Assembly: GCA_965226475.1 (NCBI GenBank)
Contig: CBDDDJ010000004.1
Coordinates: 1 to 64,000, forward strand
Direction of reading: 5' to 3'
DNA: 64,000 nt
Source: JASLMY01 sp965226475
Lineage (GTDB): Bacteria > Pseudomonadota > Alphaproteobacteria > GCA-2731375
This document shows, one piece after another, positions 54,365-62,680 of the stretch. The position numbers were made by a program, and so were the translations under genes. Each line of letters starts with the position of its first letter. Positions within the stretch are counted from its first letter, which is position 1. Under the pieces are notes generated by a model that did no database searches, was not told the origin of the DNA, and was given only the letters and a program-made list of their open reading frames with translations.

Positions 54365-54738
54365 AATCTCTATATGGCCGTTGAACCATAGGGTCTCGGG
54401 GGCGAAGTCCAGCGCGCCGACGAGGTCGGAGACGCGGTCCAAGACGTCGTCCCCTTCCTTGAGGTCGATCTTGGCGCTTTTCTCGAACTTCTTGAGGCGT
54501 TTCAGGACGTCCTCGAGCGGCAGGAACTCCTCTCCCGGCCCCACCGGCGTCTCCTCGAAGGAATCGTGCCGCACGATGAGACGGCCGTCGGGATCGGTGC
54601 GCACGTCGAACTCAGCCCACTCGATGTCGGAGGCGAGATACTGCCGGATGTTGGTATCGTCATTGAGGCCGTGCCAGACGAGCTGCACCTTCCGCGGCAA
54701 GGCCTTCTCGGTAATCAGCTCGGTGATGTCGAAACCGG

Positions 54739-54750
54739 CCCCCCCCCCCC
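54739..54750. repeat. 12-base C homopolymer inside coding region
   Basis: A run of 12 C lies between the HAD and GDPD parts of the fusion gene; the two parts are in different frames across it. Runs this long slip easily in replication (phase variation) and are also error-prone in sequencing. Confidence 0.85.
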
Positions 54751-55584
54751 ACGGCGCCGGCCGGCAGACCGGAACGGGTGGATTCGAAGATCGTGTCCGC
54801 GTGCAGCAGAAGTATCTCGTTTTCCGTGTCGGCGTCGGCGAGAGCGGTCAGGTTGGCGGGCTCGTTATCGACCATGGCGAACACGCGGTAGCCGGCCTTC
54901 TGGAAGTGCCTGAGGCCGGCCACTTTCGACTGCTCCACCTGCTCGTCCCAGCCCGCGGAATTCAGGAACAGCAGTTCGTCCGAGAACGACACGCGGTACT
55001 GTCGTCCGAGCCTGTTGAGCGAGCGTAGCGTCTCCTCGCGGATCACCGCCGGGCGGCCGCTGTTGAGCGCCACGGTCGTCCTCGGCTGGATCTGGAACCA
55101 GCGGATCACCTCCATGACGCCGGCAAACGGCCGGTGGGCCGTAAGCACCGCGGTCGAGGACCAGCGGTTGGCGAGATACCAGTCCAGTACCCTTTGGCGC
55201 TGTAGCCGGGGAAGGTTCAGCCGCTCGAGGAGACGGTCGACCTGGTTTTCATGAAGATCGATGTCGCCGAGCTCGAGACCCTCGAAGAACGCGCTGTCAT
55301 GCTCCTGATCGTACGTCCGCAGCAGATACATGATCATGTGGCGCATATCGAGGATGGTCCCGTCGATGTCGAAAAACACCAGCAGCTCATCGTCTGGATA
55401 ACGCGCGCGAATTCGGTCGTAATGATGCGCGAGCGTTGTCATCCAGTTGTCCATTGGGGAACTCCTCGCCGGCCTCGCGGTGACTCCTGCTGGTCGCGTT
55501 ACATGGTGTCCCGTGCCTTGCCCCGCAACCAATTCGTCCGGTAATTCGGGGATAGCACCTCCAGCCAGTTGAATACGGTAGCAC

Positions 55585-55803
55585 GGTAGAGAGTGCCTCG
55601 GCCATGTCATCGTTCTCGACGAGAGGCACCTGCGGCAGATTATTGCATCGTCCTTCGACGACTATCATCGCTCCCGAACGCGCCTGTCCGTGGATAAGGA
55701 CAGTCCCGTCCCCCGGCTGGTCGATAGCGCCAAGGCAGGCGAGATCATCGCCCTGCCGCGGGTCGGCGAGCTCCATCATCGTTACAGGCGACTGGCTTCC
55801 TGA
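55585..55803 (+). pseudogene. Integrase-core (rve) transposase C-terminal fragment
   Basis: The frame reads HGRECLGHVIVLDERHLRQI, SSFDDYHRSRTRLSVDKDSP and ends GEIIALPRVGELHHRYRRLA. This is the tail of an integrase-type transposase (expected start of this block: GSIRRECLDH), including the Glu of the DDE set. Everything upstream is missing. Such solitary tails are common in bacterial genomes. Confidence 0.7.
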
Positions 55804-56093
55804 GCGCCAACCTGTCACCACCGTGGACAGCAGCCCCGTCGCGCCACTGGCGCGTTCCGGCAAACGCGGATTTGTAGCTTCGACTGCTGCATGGCAGCCC
55901 GTCAGCACAGAATCCCTTTATCCTGCCATCGAATCTGCTCGCCCCCGCTCACGCGAGGGTACAAGATCCGCGTGATCAGCGCCCAGATTGAGTTTCCGGG
56001 AGGGACAGCGTGACCGTTCTCACCAATCTTCAACAAATGTCTGGTAGGCTTCGATCCCAAGCTGACATAAACTGACATCGAGGTCGAAGCACC

Positions 56094-56570
56094 ATGAACA
56101 CCCAACGTAGCGGTTCCGAGAGGCGGACGTTTGAACGCCAATTCGTAGACCGTGAAATTATCGTCGAGATAGCAGGACGTCGCCTACGCGGCCAGCTTGT
56201 TGATGTCAGCAACAACGGTGCGTTCATCAATTTAGCGGTTGAGATTGAAGTTGGTGACGAGGTCGTCGAGGTTGGTGCGATGCTGCGGGTTGGCGAACAG
56301 AGTTTCGAGTGCCTCGTCTATGATCTCTCACCCGGCGGCGCCCGCGTCGAGCTTTGTGAGCCGCGGAATCTGGACACGGGAACCGAGGTCGCGCTGCAGC
56401 TGGCGGGGCTTGACCAGATCGCCTCGGAGGTCCGCCACAGCCAAGACCGTGTGCTCGGCTTGATGTTTCTTCACGACAGCGTCCAACAGGTGGAAATTGC
56501 CAGCTATATGCTTGCGCGGCGCCTCGCAACGCCACCTGCCGTAGTGGTAGGGCATCCAAAGGGAGACTGA
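56094..56570 (+). CDS. PilZ-domain protein (c-di-GMP binding)
   Basis: 158 residues, MNTQRSGSERRTFERQFVDR. The c-di-GMP contacts expected of PilZ are present: the R-x3-R stretch ERRTFER and the D/N-x-S-x2-G motif LVDVSNNGAFINL. A second, PilZ-like half follows (LVYDLSPGGARVELCEPRNL). It would be a soluble receptor or allosteric subunit responding to the second messenger. Stands alone; no motility or polysaccharide genes adjacent. Upstream, CTGACATAAACTGACAT (56059-56077 region) holds a short direct repeat, perhaps a regulatory site. Confidence 0.8.
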   Translation: MNTQRSGSERRTFERQFVDREIIVEIAGRRLRGQLVDVSNNGAFINLAVEIEVGDEVVEVGAMLRVGEQSFECLVYDLSPGGARVELCEPRNLDTGTEVALQLAGLDQIASEVRHSQDRVLGLMFLHDSVQQVEIASYMLARRLATPPAVVVGHPKGD

Positions 56571-56973
56571 CTGGATCCGCAAAAGATGCGATTCATTCTG
56601 TTTGCCGATCTGGCGACGAACGTCGTGGTTGGGTCACATGCACAAGATCAGCATTGCCTGATGTTACGGGGACTCTCGAGGGTGGTCTAGACGCCCCGGG
56701 GACGGAAAGCCGACATGGGCCGATGACCGGACGTGCCAATGCCTCGGCTAAATTGCCCGCCATGTTCCGCTTCGCTCTCGCGATCACACTTCGCGCCGCG
56801 ACCAGGCTTGACCGATGTCATCCGCCGAGGGCAAAGCGGTGATGCGCGGAGTCACGCCGCCACCCCGCCAGCCACGAAGCGACGACAGGCGCGGATCGCG
56901 CCGTGGGGAAAAAGCGGCTGGGCACGTCCGTCAAGCTGAATTTCCTGGGCGACGCCGAATAATTATCAGCCCC
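56571..56973. other. Gap without recognisable gene
   Basis: ORFs here are short and lack ribosome sites. The end (56911-56965) reads GKKRLGTSVKLNFLGDAE before a stop and could be the last codons of a lost gene. Nothing else is recognised. Confidence 0.4.
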
Positions 56974-57732
56974 TCAACCGAGGATCACTTCGCCCAGGCT
57001 GTAAAGCGCGGCGGTGACCAGCGCCCAGAGCACGACGCGGCGGAACATCGCCTGGCCGAGGCGCCCCGCCACGCGCAGGCCGGCGACGGCGCCGAGGACG
57101 GCCACCGGCAGCAGTACCGCCGCCTGGGTCCAGACCGTCGGCCCGATGCCGACCACCGCCGCCTGGATGGCGAGAGCGGCGACGTAGGCGAGGATCAGAT
57201 AGGCGAGCGTGGTGGCTCGGATCACGTCCTTCCGGGCGCCGATCGCCGTCAGATAGAGCAGGATCGGCGGGCCCGGCATGCCGAGGGCCGTCGCCAGCAC
57301 CCCGCCGACGGCACCGACCGCGACGTCCACGACGGGCCGCATGCGGATGTCCTCGACCTCGAGGCCCTCGCCCACCGGCGCGCGAGCGAAGAGCAGGCGG
57401 GCCGCCATGCCCAGGATCAGCACCGCGACGGTGAACTTCATCACGTCGATGTCGGCGGTGCGGTAGAGCGACATGCCGATCGGCAGGCCGAGCAGCGATC
57501 CCGCCAGCAGCCGGCCGAGCAGGCGTCCGGCGATCCATTGCCGGATCCCCGGCACCAGAATGAGCGAGATCGCCAGAGAGACGACGATGGTGAGCTGGAC
57601 GGCGACGATCGAATCGAGGATCGCCAGATAGAAGGCGATCACCAGCAGCGCATAGCCGAAACCCGTCGCCCCCTGCAGGCCGCCGGCCAGCAGGGAAACC
57701 AGGATAAGCGCCACCCACGCGCCCGCGCCCAT
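56974..57732 (-). CDS. TauE/SafE-family membrane permease
   Basis: 252 residues, almost all hydrophobic, with about eight membrane helices. The family start (LILVSLLAGGLQGATGFGYA) and the mirrored second half (AVGGVLATALGMPGPPILLY) mark the TauE/SafE (sulfite exporter/sulfoacetate) superfamily. Substrates include sulfite, sulfonates and other small anions; which one is unknown. ATG 57732 has AGGAGGAG upstream. It seems to be a single gene, with an IS1182 remnant just upstream. Confidence 0.85.
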   Translation of the reverse strand: MGAGAWVALILVSLLAGGLQGATGFGYALLVIAFYLAILDSIVAVQLTIVVSLAISLILVPGIRQWIAGRLLGRLLAGSLLGLPIGMSLYRTADIDVMKFTVAVLILGMAARLLFARAPVGEGLEVEDIRMRPVVDVAVGAVGGVLATALGMPGPPILLYLTAIGARKDVIRATTLAYLILAYVAALAIQAAVVGIGPTVWTQAAVLLPVAVLGAVAGLRVAGRLGQAMFRRVVLWALVTAALYSLGEVILG

Positions 57733-57859
57733 CGAACTCCTCCTCTTCTATCGCACTCGCCAGAACCGCGATCAGAACCGAGCACGGCGTCAAAGGCAAC
57801 GCGGAGTACCGCGCCAGAACCAGCACCTCGACAAACAGCTCCCTCGACGACGAAGCGCG

Positions 57860-57944
57860 ACAGATGACGTTCGGGAAGCCATTCATCCACCGACGGCGGC
57901 AACGGAAACCCGGTCTCGCGGTCCACCCGGCGGAAGTTGCTCAT
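57860..57944 (-). pseudogene. IS1182-type transposase N-terminal fragment
   Basis: ATG 57944 opens MSNFRRVDRETGFPLPPSVD, EWLPERHLSRFVVE, which is the standard start of IS1182 transposases. After this the frame does not match the family. About 28-35 codons remain. Confidence 0.65.
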
Positions 57945-58024
57945 GACCGATCCCGTCATTCGCGAGCGCATTACCCGAGACCATGGAATCTCGTCCCGCC
58001 CCTCGGCCCAAGTCCGACAGGCCG

Positions 58025-58190
58025 CTAGTGTCCCGAATCGGAAGTTCGTGGCATTGATGGCGTGCGCCGAACGAACTTCCGATTCGATAAGGATACAAGC
58101 AGAATCAAGATTCTAGCGTGGTTTGCGGATTTGAAGTTCCTCACGGAGCCAGCCCCAATAATCGAAGGAACTTCAAATCCACCACACTAG
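58025..58190. mobile_element. MITE-like element with two internal hairpins
   Basis: The 166-bp segment starts CTAGTGTCCCGAATCGGAAG and ends, on the other strand, CTAGTGTGGTGGATTTGAAG: a terminal inverted repeat with TA/CTAG at each tip, like IS630-type elements. Inside are two perfect hairpins, CGAATCGGAAGTTCGT with ACGAACTTCCGATTCG, and GGATTTGAAGTTCC with GGAACTTCAAATCC. No ORF. It provides the stop codon of the epimerase gene. Confidence 0.65.
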
Positions 58191-59221
58191 GCCAGGCCGC
58201 GCTCCATGATGTAGCCGGCGGCGGCCCGGGCGCTGTCGGCGGCCGGTATGAAATCGATGCCGAGCAGTTCCCGGGCCCGGGCGTTATCCAGGTCCTGGCG
58301 CCGGCCGAGGACCGGCACGATCGAACGGATCGACCGGTCGAACATCCCCAGGAAGCGGACGACGAAGTCCGGCGCGGTCCTGGTGCTGATCTTCCGCTCG
58401 GGATATGCGGCCTCGAGGGTCCGGGCGATGTCGACGAACCACATGAATTCGGCCGCCCCGATGATGCGCTTGCCGGCCGCATCGGGCGTCCGCAGCGCGC
58501 TGACGTGCATGCGGGCGACGTCCCTCACGTCGACGATTCCGATGCCGAAATTCGGCTGCATGGGGTCCTTGGCCCGCAGCATCCGCTCCACCACGCGGAG
58601 CGAGGTGCCGTAGGAATCGTCGAGCGGCCGACCCAGGACCAGGCATGGATTGATCACCGTGAGCGCGATCTCTCCCGCCTCGCGCTCGACGAAGTCCCAC
58701 GCCGCCCGCTCTGCGAGCGTCTTCGATTTCGTGTAGGCGGTGACAGCGGCGTGCGACGGGTCGCTCCAGTCCGTCTCGTCGAAGCGGTTTTGCGCCGGAT
58801 CGCGGGGACTGTTCATCACGGCCGCCGTGGAGGAGGTCAGCACGGCACGGGTCACGCCGGCGGCCCGCGCCGCCCGCAGTGCCCTGAGCGTGCCGTCGAC
58901 GGCGGGCCGGATCAGCTCGTTCTCGTCCTTCGGCTGGCTCATCGGAAAGGGCGAGGCGGTGTGCATCAGCACGTCCACCCCGGCCATGGCCTCGACCCAG
59001 CCGGCATCCGCGCCGAGATCGAGGGTGACGAAACGCAGCCGCGCGTCGAGTCCGTCGCCGCTGGTCAGGTGCGGCCGCACCGCATCCAGGACTTCGTCAC
59101 CTCGCGCCGCCGAGCGGAGGGAACCGACGACGCCGTAGCCGGCGTTCAGCAGCGCGAGGACGATGTGCTTGGCGATGAAGCCGCTGGCGCCCGTCACCAG
59201 GACCGTTTTCGAGGTCGTCAT
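58187..59221 (-). CDS. NAD-dependent epimerase / dihydroflavonol-reductase-like protein
   Basis: 344 residues from ATG 59221 (an upstream start at 59263 is less likely). The Rossmann motif is KTVLVTGASGFIAKHIVLAL; LMHTASPF, VLTSSTAAVMN and YTKSKTLAERAAWDFV supply the Ser and Tyr-x3-Lys active site of extended SDRs. It most resembles dihydroflavonol-4-reductase/aldehyde-reductase types. The C-terminus (YIMERGLA) ends with a TAG supplied by the MITE, so a few residues may be lost. The start overlaps the stop of the Lrp-like gene as ATGA. Confidence 0.8.
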   Translation of the reverse strand: MTTSKTVLVTGASGFIAKHIVLALLNAGYGVVGSLRSAARGDEVLDAVRPHLTSGDGLDARLRFVTLDLGADAGWVEAMAGVDVLMHTASPFPMSQPKDENELIRPAVDGTLRALRAARAAGVTRAVLTSSTAAVMNSPRDPAQNRFDETDWSDPSHAAVTAYTKSKTLAERAAWDFVEREAGEIALTVINPCLVLGRPLDDSYGTSLRVVERMLRAKDPMQPNFGIGIVDVRDVARMHVSALRTPDAAGKRIIGAAEFMWFVDIARTLEAAYPERKISTRTAPDFVVRFLGMFDRSIRSIVPVLGRRQDLDNARARELLGIDFIPAADSARAAAGYIMERGLA

Positions 59222-59535
59222 CGGCTCACGCTCGTCCTCGCCGGTGGAGATCGGGTCGAGCATAGCGGATCGTCGACGTCTCGGAAATCGAGCGGGGCGT
59301 TGTCGATCACCTCCTTCATCACGAAGAACGCACGGGTCTGGCGCGCGCCCGGCAGCGCGATCGGCCGTTCGCCATACGGGCGGTTGACGTCGGCCATGTC
59401 ACGCACCCGGATCTTCGGGAAATAGTCGACGTCGCCGGCCACGAGGTGGCGATCGGGCATGAAGGGCAGCCCGGCGATCGCGGCTTCGAAGGCGGCGAAG
59501 CTCTCGGGCAACTCCGCAGTGATAAAATTTTCCAT
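59218..59535 (-). pseudogene. Lrp/AsnC-type regulator without DNA-binding domain (acdR-like)
   Basis: The 105-codon frame starts MENFITAELPESFAAFEAAI and shows only the AsnC ligand-binding domain: DRHLVAGDVDYFPKIRVRDM and ALPGARQTRAFFVMKEVIDN. The usual N-terminal helix-turn-helix (about 60 residues) is missing, and stop codons precede the frame. It lies divergent to the ACC deaminase gene, as acdR does in proteobacteria, where it activates acdS. Without a DNA-binding domain it cannot do this. Confidence 0.7.
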
Positions 59536-59683
59536 TTATTTTCAAGCCGTTTCTCGATTGATCGACCATACAATCCGATATTTATACCCCGATTCAGGCC
59601 AAAAGCAGGCCCAACTTGAAGGCACATCGTACTGAATCCATGCCATCCTGCCGTCACGTCCCAACACCAATCCGGAGCGAGAG

Positions 59684-60696
59684 ATGCCGGAGAAGTTCGA
59701 ACGCTACCCCCTCACCTTCGGTCCGACCCCGATCGAGGAGCTGAGCCGCCTTTCCCAACATCTGGGCGGTTCGGTCGAGATTTTCGCCAAGCGCGAAGAC
59801 TGCAATTCCGGCCTGGCCTTCGGCGGCAACAAGTTGCGCAAGCTCGAGTACATCGTGCCCGATGCGCTCGCCTCTAACGCGGACCGCTGGTCACCATCGG
59901 CGGGGTCCAGTCGAACCACACCCGTCAGGTCGCGGCGGTCGCCGCCAAACTCGGCATGAAGTGCCGCCTGGTGCAGGAGAGCTGGGTCCCCTTCGAGGAC
60001 GCCGTTTACGACCGCGTCGGCAACATCCTGATGAGCCGGGTGATGGGGGCTGAGATCGACTTGGTGGACGAAGGCTTCGACATCGGAATCCGCGAAAGCT
60101 GGGAACGGGCGCTGGAGGACCTGAAGGCCAAGGGTGGCAAGCCCTATGCCATTCCGGCCGGCGCCTCGATGCACGAGCTGGGCGGACTGGGCTTCGTCGG
60201 CTTCGCCGAGGAGGTCCGCGCGCAGGAGGCCGAGCTGGGCTTCGCGTTCGACTACGTCATTGTTTGCACGGTCACCGGATCGACCCATGCCGGCATGCTG
60301 GTCGGCTTCGCCAAGGATGGACGCGCCGACAAGGTGATCGGCATCGATGCGTCCGGGACGCTTGAGCAGACCCGCGCGCAGGTGATGGAGATCGCGCGCA
60401 ATACCGCCGAGCTGGTCGCTCTGGGGCGCGAGATCGGCGACGACGATCTCGTCCTGCTGGCCGATTATGCCTATCCGGCCTACGGCGTGCCCTCGGCCGA
60501 GACCAACGAGGCCATCCGTCTAGCGGCCCGCACCGAGGGCATGATGACCGACCCGGTCTACGAGGGTAAGTCGATGCAGGGCCTGATCGACCTGGTGCGC
60601 AAGGGCTATTTCCCCCCGGGCTCGAAGATCCTCTACGCCCACCTGGGTGGCGTGCCCGCGATCAACGGCTACAGCTACATCTACCGCAACGGCTGA
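59684..60696 (+). pseudogene. acdS: 1-Aminocyclopropane-1-carboxylate deaminase, one-base deletion
   Basis: ATG 59684 gives MPEKFERYPLTFGPTPIEEL with the PLP lysine in FGGNKLRKLEYI (Lys50). At about 59883 one base is missing (ASNAD should be followed by TLVTIGGVQSNHTRQVAAVA) and the frame moves; the rest, KLGMKCRLVQESWVPFEDAV to AINGYSYIYRNG, is intact. Residues that set ACC deaminase apart from D-cysteine desulfhydrase are there: Glu in DPVYEGKSM and Leu in AHLGGVPA. The enzyme breaks ACC into ammonia and 2-oxobutyrate, lowering plant ethylene. Only one base separates it from a functional gene. Confidence 0.88.
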
Positions 60697-60761
60697 GCCA
60701 CGGAAGTCGATATAATCCCGGCGAGCAGACGAACCGACTTGTCTCCGGCGCTTTCCCACCA

Positions 60762-60800
60762 CCGTCATCGCGAGAGGCGAAGCTCCGTGGCGATCCATAT
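60762..60800. repeat. REP-like dispersed repeat, copy 1
   Basis: CCGTCATCGCGAGAGGCGAA followed by GC..CCGTGGCGATCCA matches a widespread proteobacterial REP-type repeat (consensus close to GTCATTGCGAGGAGCGAAGC). Just downstream CGATCCATAT and ATATGGATCG form a second imperfect hairpin (60791-60857). Confidence 0.55.
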
Positions 60801-61017
60801 GTGGACGGCCCCCGTGGTGCAAGTGCGTTCGCGGCGTGGATATGGATCGGATGCGTCCATATGTACGGTCTGTTTTCGCGGCCTCGTGGCCGCCGACCAA
60901 TATGGTTTTCGCAAGGCGGGCTCCATTCAGCGGGGCGGCTTCGAAGGGCGCTGGATCGCTCGGATTGTCCCGCGCTCGTTGTCGATCGCACCATCTGCTT
61001 GCGCTCTCACACTCCTG

Positions 61018-61036
61018 GAGACGGCGAAGCCGTCTC
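61018..61036. terminator. Short perfect hairpin after the IS110 gene
   Basis: GAGACGGC-GAA-GCCGTCTC is a perfect 8-base stem with a 3-base loop, 27 bases after the IS110 stop. No T-run follows on either strand, so rho-independent termination is uncertain. Confidence 0.4.
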
Positions 61037-61063
61037 GATTTGCCGGTCCCGTCGAACCGCCTT

Positions 61064-62134
61064 CTACGCGGCGGGGGCGAGGATCGCGTCCGCGCGCCTC
61101 GGATCGTAGTCCTCGCCGCTGACCATCAGCTTCCAGGCGATGCGGGCCAGCTTGTTGGCCAAGGCCACGGCCGCCTCCTTCGGCGTCTTGCGCCGCGCCA
61201 GGGCCTCCAGCCAGGGCGAGCCCTCGAGCCGTCCCGAGCGCACCTTGGAGACGATCGACATCGCGCCGCAAACCAGGACGGCGCGCAACGTCTCGTTGCC
61301 GGCCCGCGTGATCGCCCCCAGGCGCCGCCGGTTGGCACTCGAATGATCCCTGGGCGTCAAGCCGGCCCAGGCCGCGAAGTCCCGGCCGGAGCCGAACAAC
61401 TCCGCCTCCGGCGCCTTCCACGACAGCAGCGCGGCGCCGACCTGCCCGACACCCGGGATCGCCTTCAGACGCTTCACCCGCGCGTCGCCACGCTGGCGCG
61501 CGCGAAGCTTTCGGTTGATCCGCTTCAGACGCTCCCCGAGCTCCCGGTATTCCGCTCCCAGCTCCTCGAACAGCTCGCGCGCCAGCGCCGGCACACTCTG
61601 ATCCGAGGCGATCCGGCCCAACAGCGGCTCCACCTGGCTCAGTCCCTGGCGTGCCACCAGGCCGAACTCGCCGGCAAGCCCCCGGATCGAGTTCGACAGC
61701 CGCGTCCGCTCGCGCACCTTCGTCAGCATCAAAGAGGCCTGGTTCTCAGCCGACTTCACCGGCACGAAGCGCATCGTCGGACGGCCCATCGCCTCGCAGA
61801 CCGCCTCGGCATCCGCCGGATCGTTCTTGTTCCGCTTCACGTACAGCTTCGCGTACTGCGTCGGCACCAGCCGTACCTCGTGACCGAGCGCGCCGATCTC
61901 GCGCCCCCAGTAGTGCGACCCGCCGCACGCCTCCAGCCCGACCACCGTCGGCGCCAGCCGGGCGAAGCACTTCAGAACATCGCCGCGACGCAGCCGGCGA
62001 CGCAGAACCGGCTGCTCCGCCGCGTTCACCCCGTGAAGCTGGAAAACACTCTTGGACGTGTCGATGCCAATGCGGATAATCTGTTCCAAGGACGGTCTCC
62101 CTTGATAAGTTTCGACGAACTCATCCTGGCACAT
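61064..62134 (-). CDS. IS110-family transposase (bridge-RNA type recombinase)
   Basis: From ATG 62134 (MCQDEFVETYQGRPSLEQII) the product is about 356 residues. The RuvC-like DEDD domain starts IRIGIDTSKSVFQLHGV (first Asp), PTVVGLEACGGSHYWGREIG (Glu) and KRNKNDPADAEAVCEAM (paired Asp). The C-terminal Tnp domain has LKAIPGVGQVGAALLSWKAP and the serine-type stretch FAAWAGLTPRDHSSANRRRL, GNETLRAVLVCGAMSIV. Members recombine DNA guided by a structured RNA from the element's non-coding end. The longer upstream frame (to 62344) is probably untranslated. REP-like repeats lie on both sides. Confidence 0.88.
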   Translation of the reverse strand: MCQDEFVETYQGRPSLEQIIRIGIDTSKSVFQLHGVNAAEQPVLRRRLRRGDVLKCFARLAPTVVGLEACGGSHYWGREIGALGHEVRLVPTQYAKLYVKRNKNDPADAEAVCEAMGRPTMRFVPVKSAENQASLMLTKVRERTRLSNSIRGLAGEFGLVARQGLSQVEPLLGRIASDQSVPALARELFEELGAEYRELGERLKRINRKLRARQRGDARVKRLKAIPGVGQVGAALLSWKAPEAELFGSGRDFAAWAGLTPRDHSSANRRRLGAITRAGNETLRAVLVCGAMSIVSKVRSGRLEGSPWLEALARRKTPKEAAVALANKLARIAWKLMVSGEDYDPRRADAILAPAA

Positions 62135-62451
62135 TGCGATGCCGTAGGGGGCCGTCCACCACATCAGCGGGCCTCGATATCGCGCGAAGACGCCCAGGAT
62201 GGCGGAGAGATCGAACCGAATGCTCGGCGGTATGAGAGGGGAAATGACGAGTCCGTGGCTGGTTTTTGAGAATACCGTATGTAAGGAAATATTGTATAAT
62301 GTTGAATGTAAAAAAGAAATCGATTCAACGATGTCGAAAGCCATTTCTAATCGTCACTTCTTGTGAATCCGCGCCAAGCATGCCGAGAGCCCAATCCGGC
62401 GGCCATGACGAAACCGCGGACAAATCTGGACATAACGACGCCTACCCACAA
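62135..62451. other. Non-coding region upstream of IS110 gene
   Basis: About 300 bases without a supported gene. AT content rises near 62270-62345. For IS110-group elements the bridge RNA is encoded upstream of the recombinase, so it would lie here; I cannot model its two guide loops by eye. Confidence 0.35.
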
Positions 62452-62560
62452 CCGTCATCGCGAGGGGCGAAGCGACATGGCGATCCAGGCGGTCTCGAGG
62501 CCGCGCGACGTGGTAGATGCCTTTCACGCCGCCCTGAATCGCCACGCTTCGCTCGCGATG
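62452..62560. repeat. REP-like repeat, copy 2 (inverted pair)
   Basis: CCGTCATCGCGAGGGGCGAA with GCGACATGGCGATCCAG is followed, about 45 bases later, by the inverted version CTGAATCGCCACGCTTCGCT and CGCGATG. The pair would fold into one long stem, a BIME-like arrangement. Confidence 0.65.
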
Positions 62561-62680
62561 GAACGAATGGGATGGCCGAGAGGTCGGTTCAAAGGCTCAC
62601 CGGTATAACTTATCGAGGCCCGGCGTTATGCCCAGCCCGCCCGGCCGGCGGGTTCGCATCTCCGGCCACTCTTTCATCTG

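Larger units (their letters stand above)
50451..55454 (-). pseudogene. HAD phosphatase - GDPD-like phosphodiesterase fusion, split by IS1595 and IS21
   Basis: Four pieces make one gene. (1) 55454-54751: HAD domain, MDNWMTTLAHHYDRIRARYP, motif I FFDIDGTILDMRHMIM, motif II ALNSGRPAVIREETL. (2) After a run of 12 C (minus-strand G), 54738-54365 in the next frame: GFDITELITEKALPRKVQLV, WHGLNDDTNIRQYLASD, EWAEFDVRTDPDGRLIVRHD, NGHIE. (3) After IS1595 copy G: ILGEHGFRRLSATFPGTVIQ to WGFEVNIY (53400-53158). (4) After IS21 element 4: NVPDLESFLQAVLQQPCSVT to HEYQERG (50599-50451). Joins at copy G (GHIE-ILGE) and element 4 (NIY-NVPD) are in frame. About 500 residues. Phosphodiester plus phosphomonoester cleavage of an inositol compound is inferred from position. 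Confidence 0.8.

Noticed and set aside
55604..55975. 123-codon ORF on the plus strand and its 173-codon minus partner
   Set aside because: The overlapping frame at 55585-55803 has clear integrase similarity, which these do not.
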